A DNA stretch of 64,000 bases from Deltaproteobacteria bacterium (lineage in GTDB: Bacteria > Myxococcota_A > UBA9160 > UBA4427): assembly GCA_029261835.1 (NCBI GenBank), contig JAJDAO010000061.1, forward strand, positions 62,001 through 126,000. The letters are read 5' to 3'. The translations under genes and the position numbers were made by a program. Positions 52,871-61,034 of the stretch are shown here, one piece after another. Below the pieces are notes generated by a model. The model was not told where the DNA came from. It saw nothing but the letters and a program-made list of their open reading frames with translations, and did not search any database. Each line of letters begins with the position of its first letter. Position 1 is the first letter of the stretch.

Positions 52871-55800
52871 CTACGCAGCGAGTAGCGCGGTCAGCTCGTC
52901 CACCAGGCGGAGCACTTCCTCGCTGTCGAAGACCGGAGCCGCCGCCTCGAGATCGCCCGGCTGCGGCTCCGCGCAAGCCGCCAGCACGCGCGCGCGCAGC
53001 GAATCGGGCGCGAGCGGCGGAGACGGATCGAGGTATCCGCGCTCCTCTAGATAGCGGCGAAGCAGCTCCAATTGCTGACTGCGAAACCGCTTCACGCGCG
53101 CATCGTGTCCGGCCTCGAGCGTCTCGAGCAGCTCCGCGGCCCGGCCGCCGCATTCGGCCGCGATCGATGCAAGGCGGTCGATGAAGATCCCACTCACCGC
53201 GCCGCTGTCCTGTAGAACCGAGCGATCGACGGAGCGCCCGCGCCCGATACGCCAGGCCTCGAAGAATGCCTCGGCTACTCGCACCCGTGCCTCGATGCGC
53301 TGGCAGATCAACTCGTCGAAGAGGACTCGCGCGGAGCCCTCCGCGGCGAATGCTCGCCAATTGCCGATGCGCTCGATCCGGCCGTGCGTGAGTAGCCTGT
53401 GGAGCAGCGGGAGATCATCCCTCAGCAGGTAGAAGAGATGAAGCGATTCGACCGGTGCGAACGAATCGGGCACGGGGACTCCGAGCCGTGCCGCGTAGGA
53501 CTCCGGATCGAGACCATCGGGCGCGGGCGGCACGAACGGCTGCGGAATCTCGAGCTGGCGAGGCTCGACCGCGGCTGCGGCCAGCCGGCGGATCTCGGCG
53601 AGATCGAAGATCCGCGGTGCCGGCGCCCCGATCGACTGCGCGACGTCCTGCCAGAGCGCGACGTCGGCGGGATTGCATGTGAGGTAGAAGACCTGCCGGC
53701 CGGACTGCGCCAGCGCGAGCAGACTCTCGGCCACGGCGCGGAATCGCTCGGGATCACTGGCACTGAGCGCCTCGTCCAGGAACAGCGGCGGGTGCAGCTC
53801 CCCTTCTGCCTGACTCGTAAAAGCGAGCTTGGCGGCCAGCAGGAGCTGCATACGCGTCCCATCGGAGAGTTCCGAGAGTGAGCGCAGGTGACCGCTCTCG
53901 GTCTCGAGGGCTCGAAAGCAGCTCTCATTGCCCGAGCCCTCCAGCCTGAGCTCGCAGCGATGTCGCGTGAAGCGGGCAAAATAATCGCTGGCACGCTGGA
54001 GGACCGCGGGCCGGCTCGTCTGCTCGTACTCGCCCTCCACACAGTCGAGCATGAAGTCGCCCGCCAGCGCGAGCACCAGCTCGTCGTGGCGAGCCAACAG
54101 CTTGTCGCGGGCCGCGGACACGTGAGCAGCTTGCTCCTCGAGCGCACCGCTCTCGCAGGCTGCGCGAATGCGCTCTTCGATGCTCCCGATCTGGCCCGCC
54201 ACGTCCTCACTCGCCGAGACCAACCCCTGCGCCTGCGAGATCCGATCCTTGGCCTCCCCGCGGCCGAGCCGCTGCAGATCTGGCCGCGCCTCGAGCACGC
54301 GATCGAGGTCTTCGAGGCGCTGCTCGAGCGCGCGGCGTCGCTCGCTCGTCTCGCGGAACGACGCGAGATCTTCCAGCCGCGCCGCCAACACTCGCCGCGC
54401 CGCGGCCGGATCGTCACTGGCGTCGATGCCCGACTCATGGAGCAGTGCGCCGCGCCGTGCCGAGAACTCGTCGCGCTTGGATTCACACGACTCGAGATCG
54501 CGCTTCGCTGCCACGCGGCGGTCGGCGGCGACGTGCCAGCGCTGACAGCCATCCGACAGCGCGTCGAGCAGTGCCAGCGCGTGGGCCTCGTCGTCCGGCT
54601 CGCAGCCGAGCGTCTCGACCAGATGCTTTCCGAGCCGGCTCAGACGATCGCAGCGGTCCAACTGGAGCTGGCGCGACGCAGCGGCCAGGGGCGCAAGCTC
54701 GGCCTCCGCCCGGCGCCAGCGGCACACGCGCTCGAAGAGATCCGCCAGGGCGAGATCGCCCAGTCCCGGGTCAACGCCCAGGCGCACGCGCAGCTTTTCG
54801 CGACCACGCGCAATCTCCTGCTCGCACGCTTCGACCTCAGCGAGCTGATGATGCAGTTGGACCCGCTCGATCGCCGCCCGCTCGGCGCGCTCGGCCCCAG
54901 CGAGCTCGGCCTCGAGCTCGCTGAGCCGGTCGCGTACGGCGCTGCGCTCGAAGTGAACCAGAGCGGGCAGCCCGAGTGAAGAAAAGCGCTCCTCCAGAGC
55001 TGCACGCTGACCGCTCGAAGCTCGCTCTCGGCTGAAGCGCCGGGCTAGCAGCCAACCCAACAGCAATCCGGCCAACCCCAAGAAGCCCGTGTGAAACCGG
55101 TAAGCCGCCAGCAACGCGAGCAGGCAGCCGCAGGCCACGGCGAGGCGCATGATGGCCGAGTCCGACCTGTCTGGGGCCCCGGTGGCGAGCCACTCTCGCA
55201 GCAGGTCGACCCCGCGCCGCAGCGCCTCGAGATCAGCGGGCTCAGCAGCCTTCTCCGTGGCTTCTTGAACCCGGGGCTCCAGCAGAGATTCCAAGCGACT
55301 GCGGCGCTCGCGGATCTCGAAGGCACGCGTCAGCCAGCCGGAGAGTTCCTCCAGCTCGTGGGCCGACAGGCCCTCCAGATGCGCCTGGGAGACGTCCCCC
55401 GCAAGCGCACGATGCGCCGCTTCGACTGCTCCCGTGGCCCGCGCGCACTCGCGCTGGGCGCGTTCGCCCTCGGCGATCAGGCGCTCGAGCTCACGAGCGT
55501 CCGATCGCCAGGCGGCGAGCTTGGCCTCGTCGGGGGGGCCGGCGGCACTGAGCCCGCATGCGCGCCGGTCCAACTCGGCCTGCGCGAGACGCCGACGCGC
55601 GTCATCACACTCTTCGGTGACGCGCGTCAGATCGGCCTGCAAGGCGTCGAGCTGTTCGAGCTCGCTGCCAACCAGCCGCACCATCTTCTCCGCGGGCGCT
55701 GCAAAACCCTCGAAACGCCGCCGCAGATCCTCCAGCTCTTCGCCCAACGCCGCCCGCTGCGAAGCGGCACGCAGCTTCTCGAGCTCTTCGGATGCGCGCC

Positions 55801-56368
55801 GCGCGGCGACGAGCTGTTCGCGCAGCGCCGCCAACCGGTCATCCTCATCCGCCAGCCGCCGGCGCTCGCCCTGCAGTCGATGCAACGCGCGCTCGGCGGC
55901 GAGCAATTCCTGCTCCTCACGTCGTCCGTGACTGCGCTGGGAGAGGCGAGAGCGCAGGGCGGCCAGATCGAAGCCGCCGTACATCTGGATCTGCAGGCGC
56001 TCGGCTAGATCGCGATCGGCAGGAGAGTCGTCTGCCAGCAGATCGCGCAAACCGAGGGTATAGGTGTGCGCCAGATGGGCGGCGGGCAGCGCCGGTGCGG
56101 GCACCGACCGTCCTTCGCTCTGCCAGCGAACGGCGTGCCCGAGCTCGGCGCGCATTGGCACGCCCTGCGCGTGCCACAGGCTCGCGAGATCGCTGCCGGG
56201 CGGGGCGTCGCTGTCGGGCCAGAGAGTGGCTCGCAGCGCACGGCAGAGCGAGCTCTTGCCCGAGCCGTTCGGGCCGACTATCAGATTCAGTCCGGGCGCC
56301 AGATCGTCCAGGCAGAATCCCGACTCACCACCGGCCAGCCGGCGCACGTCCACCCGGAGCAGTTTCAC
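52871..56368 (-). CDS. YhaN-like/SbcC-like AAA ATPase (Rad50 family)
   Basis: An 1165-residue ATPase. Walker A is VGPNGSGKSS (31-40). The middle is mostly coiled-coil, interrupted by a membrane-like segment (FHTGFLGLAGLLLGWLLA, about residue 425), as in YhaN proteins. The C-terminal head has FLDEALSASDPERFRAVAES (Walker B plus D-loop) and a final extension of about 230 residues rich in helices. The family works with an SbcD/Mre11-type nuclease on DNA ends. Here the nuclease gene precedes it and the two overlap by 4 bp (GTGA at 56365-56368), so they are coupled. The membrane segment could place it at the envelope. Defence or repair are both possible. Confidence 0.85.
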   Translation of the reverse strand: MKLLRVDVRRLAGGESGFCLDDLAPGLNLIVGPNGSGKSSLCRALRATLWPDSDAPPGSDLASLWHAQGVPMRAELGHAVRWQSEGRSVPAPALPAAHLAHTYTLGLRDLLADDSPADRDLAERLQIQMYGGFDLAALRSRLSQRSHGRREEQELLAAERALHRLQGERRRLADEDDRLAALREQLVAARRASEELEKLRAASQRAALGEELEDLRRRFEGFAAPAEKMVRLVGSELEQLDALQADLTRVTEECDDARRRLAQAELDRRACGLSAAGPPDEAKLAAWRSDARELERLIAEGERAQRECARATGAVEAAHRALAGDVSQAHLEGLSAHELEELSGWLTRAFEIRERRSRLESLLEPRVQEATEKAAEPADLEALRRGVDLLREWLATGAPDRSDSAIMRLAVACGCLLALLAAYRFHTGFLGLAGLLLGWLLARRFSRERASSGQRAALEERFSSLGLPALVHFERSAVRDRLSELEAELAGAERAERAAIERVQLHHQLAEVEACEQEIARGREKLRVRLGVDPGLGDLALADLFERVCRWRRAEAELAPLAAASRQLQLDRCDRLSRLGKHLVETLGCEPDDEAHALALLDALSDGCQRWHVAADRRVAAKRDLESCESKRDEFSARRGALLHESGIDASDDPAAARRVLAARLEDLASFRETSERRRALEQRLEDLDRVLEARPDLQRLGRGEAKDRISQAQGLVSASEDVAGQIGSIEERIRAACESGALEEQAAHVSAARDKLLARHDELVLALAGDFMLDCVEGEYEQTSRPAVLQRASDYFARFTRHRCELRLEGSGNESCFRALETESGHLRSLSELSDGTRMQLLLAAKLAFTSQAEGELHPPLFLDEALSASDPERFRAVAESLLALAQSGRQVFYLTCNPADVALWQDVAQSIGAPAPRIFDLAEIRRLAAAAVEPRQLEIPQPFVPPAPDGLDPESYAARLGVPVPDSFAPVESLHLFYLLRDDLPLLHRLLTHGRIERIGNWRAFAAEGSARVLFDELICQRIEARVRVAEAFFEAWRIGRGRSVDRSVLQDSGAVSGIFIDRLASIAAECGGRAAELLETLEAGHDARVKRFRSQQLELLRRYLEERGYLDPSPPLAPDSLRARVLAACAEPQPGDLEAAAPVFDSEEVLRLVDELTALLAA

Positions 56369-57726
56369 GTCGGATCCTCGGCGCCAGCAATCTCACGCAC
56401 GGATGACACGAGTCGAGAACGTTGCGCGAGAAGTGCCTCGAGCTGATGCACCCCCGCGCAAAGCAGAAGCTCACGCAGAGTCTGACCCGGCTCGATCTCG
56501 CAACCGAGTCTCCTCCAACGGGTATCCGATGTCGCGTCTTGCAGGACGCGAGCCGCCTGTCTCATGAACGTGTCGCAGCGGTGATCGTCCTCCTGCAGCA
56601 GGAGAAGCCTCCGGGCCAGTAACGCCGGCAGATCGTCCCCGCGCGCGATGGCGATGAGATCCAGATCGGGAGCCGCGCGTTCCTCGACCTTCTCGACGAA
56701 GTAGTGGACACCGTCCCAGGTCTCGTGCGGGTGTCTCTCTCGAGCAGCCAGCCAGGCACGCACGCCCGCGTGGTGGCGGCCACGCCCGGAGAGGCAGATG
56801 CGACATCCAACCAGGCGCGTCCCGCCGCCGGTTCCGATCGCCGCCAGGTCGTCGCGGATTCGCTGATGCACCCGCTCCATCGCGCCTCGCAAGGCCGCGA
56901 ACAGAGCCTCTGCCATCTCACTCTCGGCGACACTGTCGAGCTCATCGAGCGCGAGTTCGACGCGCTCGAAGCGCAGCGGCGCGAGCGGAAGCTGCTTCGC
57001 GCGCACGCGACCCGCCCCCTCCACCTCGACCAGCCATGGACCGTGACGCCCCGGCTCGCCCGGGTCGAGGCCGACGAGCGATCCCAGATAACCGACGGGC
57101 GAATCGCCCTCCAGCGCGCAGGGCTTGTGAACGTGGCCAAGAAGCCAGGCGTCCACCGGTATGGCCTCGAGCGAGCGCCGCGAGACGGGTGCGTACTCAC
57201 TGGAGCCCGCATCGAGATCGCAGTGCATGACGCCCAGGGTGGCGACACCCGGCTTGGGCGAGAAATGAAGGGACTCGAGCGGGCTCTGCCGCACACGGAC
57301 CGCCGGGAACGACCAACCGAGCAACTGCACCGTGATACCGGCGCCGGTCTCGATAGCGAGGCTCTCCCACTCGCCCCCCGCCCCGAGCAGACGAAAGGCG
57401 GGAATCTGGCGGGCGAGTCGTGGCAGCGCTTGCACGTCGTGGTTGCCCGCCACCGCGACAATCGGGATGTCCGCTGCCACCAGCCGTGAGATGCCCGCCT
57501 TGAGATGCCCGTAGGCCTCGAAACGATCGTCGAGGCTCTCCACAACGTCTCCGGCCAGCACCACGGCGTCTACACGCGAGGCCACGGCGAGGTCGATGCA
57601 CGCACGCCAGGCCGCCGCCGGGGCGAATTCGTCGGCTCGCAGGCCAAAGGACTCCAGCTCCAGCGGCAGACGGCTCGGCCTGCGCCCGAGATGGATGTCC
57701 CCTATGAAGAGCAGCCTGCCGCCCAC
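56365..57726 (-). CDS. Metallophosphoesterase, SbcD/YhaO-like DNA nuclease
   Basis: About 453 residues. The calcineurin-like phosphoesterase motifs run in order: FIGDIHLG, LAGDVVES, VAGNHDV, MHCDLD and GHVHKP. These bind two metals, as in Mre11/SbcD nucleases. The C-terminal half (about 250 residues) is a capping region with no clear match. The start is uncertain: the GTG at 57726 lies within a G-rich ribosome-like stretch and begins right at the conserved domain (VGGRLLFIGD); the frame is open to 57864. It overlaps the YhaN-like gene by 4 bp. Together they form a likely nuclease-ATPase complex. Confidence 0.85.
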   Translation of the reverse strand: MGGRLLFIGDIHLGRRPSRLPLELESFGLRADEFAPAAAWRACIDLAVASRVDAVVLAGDVVESLDDRFEAYGHLKAGISRLVAADIPIVAVAGNHDVQALPRLARQIPAFRLLGAGGEWESLAIETGAGITVQLLGWSFPAVRVRQSPLESLHFSPKPGVATLGVMHCDLDAGSSEYAPVSRRSLEAIPVDAWLLGHVHKPCALEGDSPVGYLGSLVGLDPGEPGRHGPWLVEVEGAGRVRAKQLPLAPLRFERVELALDELDSVAESEMAEALFAALRGAMERVHQRIRDDLAAIGTGGGTRLVGCRICLSGRGRHHAGVRAWLAARERHPHETWDGVHYFVEKVEERAAPDLDLIAIARGDDLPALLARRLLLLQEDDHRCDTFMRQAARVLQDATSDTRWRRLGCEIEPGQTLRELLLCAGVHQLEALLAQRSRLVSSVREIAGAEDPT

Positions 57727-57983
57727 CTCCCCCTCCCGAGAAGCGATCCGCGATCGCCGCACCAAAGCGTGCTGCCTCGTCACGTAGCGCACAACCCCGG
57801 GGCCCTGCGAGACCCGAGTCCGGCCAGGAGAAGCCGCCGCGGCGCGACCCGCGCGCCGACGCACCGCCTGGAGCCCGCTCTCAAACCGCGACTGTCGCGA
57901 ACACGCAATAGAGCCTAATCTGTCGTCTTCACTTACTGGCGCGTTCTGGTTGGCTGAGCCACAGCTCAGGTCGGAGACGCACA

Positions 57984-58640
57984 GTGGCTGGCGAGACGGG
58001 CTTCACACGCAGACGAATCCTGGATCTTCTCAAGCTCCGAGGTCCGCAGACCTCAGCCGAGTTGGCCGCACAGCTCGGAGTTACGTCGGTGGCAGTGCGT
58101 CAACATCTTCAAATTCTCAGCCAGAAGAACCTGCTCGTTTCGGCCGAAGAGCGGCGCTCCGTCGGGCGTCCAGCGCGACGCTGGTACTTGAGTTCGGTCG
58201 CCCTACCGATGTTCCCCGACGACCACGAACGCCTCGCGCTGGATCTGATTGAAGCGATCGACGAGGGTCTGGGCGGCGAAGCACTCCGCCGCGTTCTCGA
58301 GATGCGAACCCGTCGCCAGATCAAGCGCTATCAGGCGCGGATGCCGGGGGCCGGCTGCACGCTCGAGCAGCTCGTGAACGCGCTGGTCGACATCCGCACG
58401 GAAGAGGGCCACATGGCGGAGTGCTTTGCCGACGGCGACGGGCGCTGGATCCTCGTGCAGAACCACTGCCCGATTTGCGCGGCCGCCAACAACTGCAGAG
58501 AGATCTGCCAGCTCGAGCCGCGCCTCTTCCAGGCGAGCCTGGGCAACCGAGCCACGGTTCGCCGAACTGAGTACATCCAGGATGGCTCGCGCCGCTGCGC
58601 GTACGAAATCGTCGCGGCGGAGCAAGGCAGCATGCACTGA
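57984..58640 (+). CDS. SufR-like winged-helix regulator with candidate Fe-S cysteines
   Basis: A 218-residue regulator. Residues 5-60 form a winged helix (TRRRILDLLKLRGPQTSAEL, then TSVAVRQHLQILSQKNLL). The C-terminal domain has HCPICAAANNCREICQLE, giving Cys162, Cys165, Cys171 and Cys175, and Cys205 further on. Cys162 and Cys175 are spaced C-x12-C, as in SufR, which uses such cysteines to hold an Fe-S cluster. It differs in having extra cysteines between. The GTG start has GGAG 8 bases upstream. No suf genes lie nearby, so its target could be the membrane protein next to it or a distant locus. The role is inferred from the family. Confidence 0.8.
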   Translation: MAGETGFTRRRILDLLKLRGPQTSAELAAQLGVTSVAVRQHLQILSQKNLLVSAEERRSVGRPARRWYLSSVALPMFPDDHERLALDLIEAIDEGLGGEALRRVLEMRTRRQIKRYQARMPGAGCTLEQLVNALVDIRTEEGHMAECFADGDGRWILVQNHCPICAAANNCREICQLEPRLFQASLGNRATVRRTEYIQDGSRRCAYEIVAAEQGSMH

Positions 58641-58660
58641 CCGGCTCGGTCAAGTCGCTC

Positions 58661-59329
58661 ATGAGCAGCCCGGTCGGGAAGACGGGTCTGTCGGGAGGAA
58701 AGGGATTGGCGGAGCAGCCAGTCAGCGGTGGCGATCTGAAGATCGAGCTCTCGGAGCGGTCCGGGACGCTCGTCGTGCCCCCGCTGTCGCGCTACGCGCG
58801 GTCACGGCCAGCACAGAAACGCGGCGAAGAACCGACGCCATCGGTGCGGCCCGTCGTTCGGGCCGAGCCACCGCGCGCGGCCACTGCCGGCGCGCGCAGC
58901 GACCGAGCGCGCAGCTCGGGTGACATGCTGCCGATCCCGACAACGCCGGAGCCGGGACCGCCCGGCCGCGGGCGCCTCCCGTTTTGGAAGCGCATCGCCC
59001 TGCACCGGCCGGCGCCCGCACCGGCGGCGCCGGCTGTGTCGCTGGATCCCGTACTCACCAGACTGAACGAGCTGGACAGACGGATCGCCGAGAACCAGCG
59101 AGCCACCTTGAGCAGAATGAACAGCTTCGAGGAGAACATCACGCGGCTCTGGGAGCTCGAAGAGCAGACGAGCCTGAACGAGGTTCGCGAGCGGCTGGCC
59201 CTGCTCGAAGCGAACCAGGAGGAGATCGCCGACGCTCTGCACTCGCTGACGCGGAATCTTTCTCTGATCTCGCTGCTGATCGTCTTGGCGCTGGCCGGAG
59301 GCGCTCTCGCCGCTGGCATTCTCCTCTGA
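58661..59329 (+). CDS. Tail-anchored coiled-coil protein of unknown function
   Basis: A 222-residue protein. The first 120 residues are Pro/Arg/Ala-rich and likely disordered, with a short strand-like KIELSERSGTLVVPPLSRY. A coiled-coil follows (about 130-200: LDPVLTRLNELDRRIAEN, then RERLALLEANQEEIADAL). The end is one hydrophobic helix (LSLISLLIVLALAGGALAAG) that would anchor it in the inner membrane, with nothing beyond. No family is recognised. It begins 20 bp after the SufR-like gene and is probably in the same operon, so it may be a target or partner of that regulator. Confidence 0.65.
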   Translation: MSSPVGKTGLSGGKGLAEQPVSGGDLKIELSERSGTLVVPPLSRYARSRPAQKRGEEPTPSVRPVVRAEPPRAATAGARSDRARSSGDMLPIPTTPEPGPPGRGRLPFWKRIALHRPAPAPAAPAVSLDPVLTRLNELDRRIAENQRATLSRMNSFEENITRLWELEEQTSLNEVRERLALLEANQEEIADALHSLTRNLSLISLLIVLALAGGALAAGILL

Positions 59330-59468
59330 GGACGCCCCGAGCGCTGACCTGCGCTGCCCGCCCGCCACGCGCGCGATCCCGGATGGGGCCACGCCAGACT
59401 GGACCCGTGGGGAAGAGAGGTTGGACCGGAAGCCCCTGGGTTGACATCGGAGCCCCCGGCTGAAACAC

Positions 59469-59490
59469 TATATCCGAATGAACGAATATA
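59469..59490. promoter_or_regulatory. ArsR-style dyad operator upstream of ahcY
   Basis: TATATcCG-AATGAA-CGaATATA: arms of TATAT-n-CG are perfectly symmetric around a 6-bp centre. A TATACT hexamer (59487-59492) overlaps the right arm and could be the -10, so a bound repressor would block RNA polymerase. The A/T-rich dyad stands out in this GC-rich region. Confidence 0.65.
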
Positions 59491-59553
59491 CTCGTGTTCA
59501 CAGGCACTTCGCCCGAACCGCCCACGAGCCACGCACCGCAAATGGAGACCTCG

Positions 59554-61005
59554 ATGACCAATCTCGCCCGCCTCCCCTTCAAAGTCGCTGACATCAGCCT
59601 GGCCGACTTCGGCCGCAGGGAGATCTACCTGGCCGAACACGAGATGCCGGGCCTGATGACGCTGCGCACGCGCCACGCGGAGCAGAAGCCACTGGCCGGC
59701 GCGAAGATCATGGGCAGTCTGCACATGACGATCCAGACAGCCGTACTGATCGAGACGCTGGTGGATCTGGGCGCTGACGTTCGCTGGGTGAGCTGCAACA
59801 TCTTCTCTACCCAGGACCATGCCGCCGCGGCCGTGGCGGTGGGCCCGAACGGCACGGTCGACGATCCGAAGGGAATCGCGGTCTACGCTTGGAAGGGCGA
59901 AACCCTCGAGGAGTACTGGGACTGCACCGAGGCCGCCCTGACGTGGCCCGACGGCAGCGGACCGGATCTGATCGTCGACGACGGCGGCGATGCGACGCTG
60001 CTGGTCCACAAGGGTGCTGAGTTCGAGCGGGCGGAGAAGGTGCCGGAGTGGAACCCCGAAACGGACTCGGAGGAGTGGGGCGTCATCCTCGACCTCCTGC
60101 GTCGCTCGCTCGGCGAGAGCCGTGAGCGATGGACCAAGCTCGGCGCGGGGATCCGGGGCGTCTCCGAGGAGACGACCACCGGCGTACACCGCCTCTATCA
60201 GATGGCCGAGAAGGGCGAGCTCCTCTTCCCCGCCATCAACGTCAACGACTCCGTCACGAAGAGCAAGTTCGACAACATCTACGGCTGCCGACACAGTCTT
60301 CCCGACGGGCTGATGCGTGCCACCGATGTGATGCTCGGCGGCAAGCTGGCCGTCGTGTGTGGCTACGGCGAGGTCGGTAAGGGCTGCGCCCAGAGTCTGC
60401 GCGGCCAGGGCTGCCGCGTGATCGTGACCGAAATCGACCCCATCTGCGCGCTTCAGGCCGCCATGGAGGGCTACGAGGTCAAGCAGCTTGAGAACGTCGT
60501 CGAGACCGCTGATATCTTCGTGACCACGACGGGCAACTTCAACATCATCACGGCTGAGACGATGGGCCGTATGAAGGACAAGGCGATCGTTGGCAACATC
60601 GGCCACTTCGACAACGAAATAGACATGGCCGGTCTCAAGAAGATCAAGGGCATCGAGTGCCGCAACATCAAGCCCCAGTACGACGAGTGGATCTTCCCCG
60701 ATGGTCACAGCGTGCTGATCCTCGCCGAAGGGCGGCTACTGAATCTGGGCTGCGCCACGGGACATCCCTCGTTCGTGATGAGCGCCTCCTTCACCAATCA
60801 GGTACTCGCTCAGCTCGAGCTGCACCAGAACAACACGAGCTACGACAGACAGGTCTACATGCTCCCCAAGAAGCTCGACGAGGAGGTGGCTCGGCTCCAT
60901 CTGGCGCAGCTCAGTGTAGAACTCACGGAGCTGACAGCCGAGCAGGCCGAGTACATCGGCGTGCCGCTGGACGGCCCCTACAAGCCGGATCACTACCGCT
61001 ACTGA
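59554..61005 (+). CDS. ahcY: Adenosylhomocysteinase
   Basis: Cleaves S-adenosylhomocysteine to adenosine and homocysteine, relieving product inhibition of methyltransferases. The 483-residue protein carries the NAD-dependent SAHase blocks: [66 protein letters not shown] and the C-terminal [11 protein letters not shown]. The ATG at 59554 is chosen over 59542 because GGAG lies 7 bases upstream. The leader of about 60 bases has no SAH-riboswitch consensus that I can see; the dyad at 59469 points instead to a protein repressor. The Mo enzyme gene converges on it with a 29-bp gap. Confidence 0.97.
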   Translation: MTNLARLPFKVADISLADFGRREIYLAEHEMPGLMTLRTRHAEQKPLAGAKIMGSLHMTIQTAVLIETLVDLGADVRWVSCNIFSTQDHAAAAVAVGPNGTVDDPKGIAVYAWKGETLEEYWDCTEAALTWPDGSGPDLIVDDGGDATLLVHKGAEFERAEKVPEWNPETDSEEWGVILDLLRRSLGESRERWTKLGAGIRGVSEETTTGVHRLYQMAEKGELLFPAINVNDSVTKSKFDNIYGCRHSLPDGLMRATDVMLGGKLAVVCGYGEVGKGCAQSLRGQGCRVIVTEIDPICALQAAMEGYEVKQLENVVETADIFVTTTGNFNIITAETMGRMKDKAIVGNIGHFDNEIDMAGLKKIKGIECRNIKPQYDEWIFPDGHSVLILAEGRLLNLGCATGHPSFVMSASFTNQVLAQLELHQNNTSYDRQVYMLPKKLDEEVARLHLAQLSVELTELTAEQAEYIGVPLDGPYKPDHYRY

Positions 61006-61034
61006 GCGAGAGCGCCGGCTAGCGCAGAGAGACG

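Noticed and set aside
59330..59553. SAH riboswitch ahead of ahcY
   Set aside because: I looked for the conserved SAH-riboswitch core in the leader and did not see it; the dyad operator explains regulation better.
58792..60708. 638-codon minus-strand frame opposite ahcY and the coiled-coil gene
   Set aside because: Both plus-strand genes are well supported; the minus frame spans both and has no motif.
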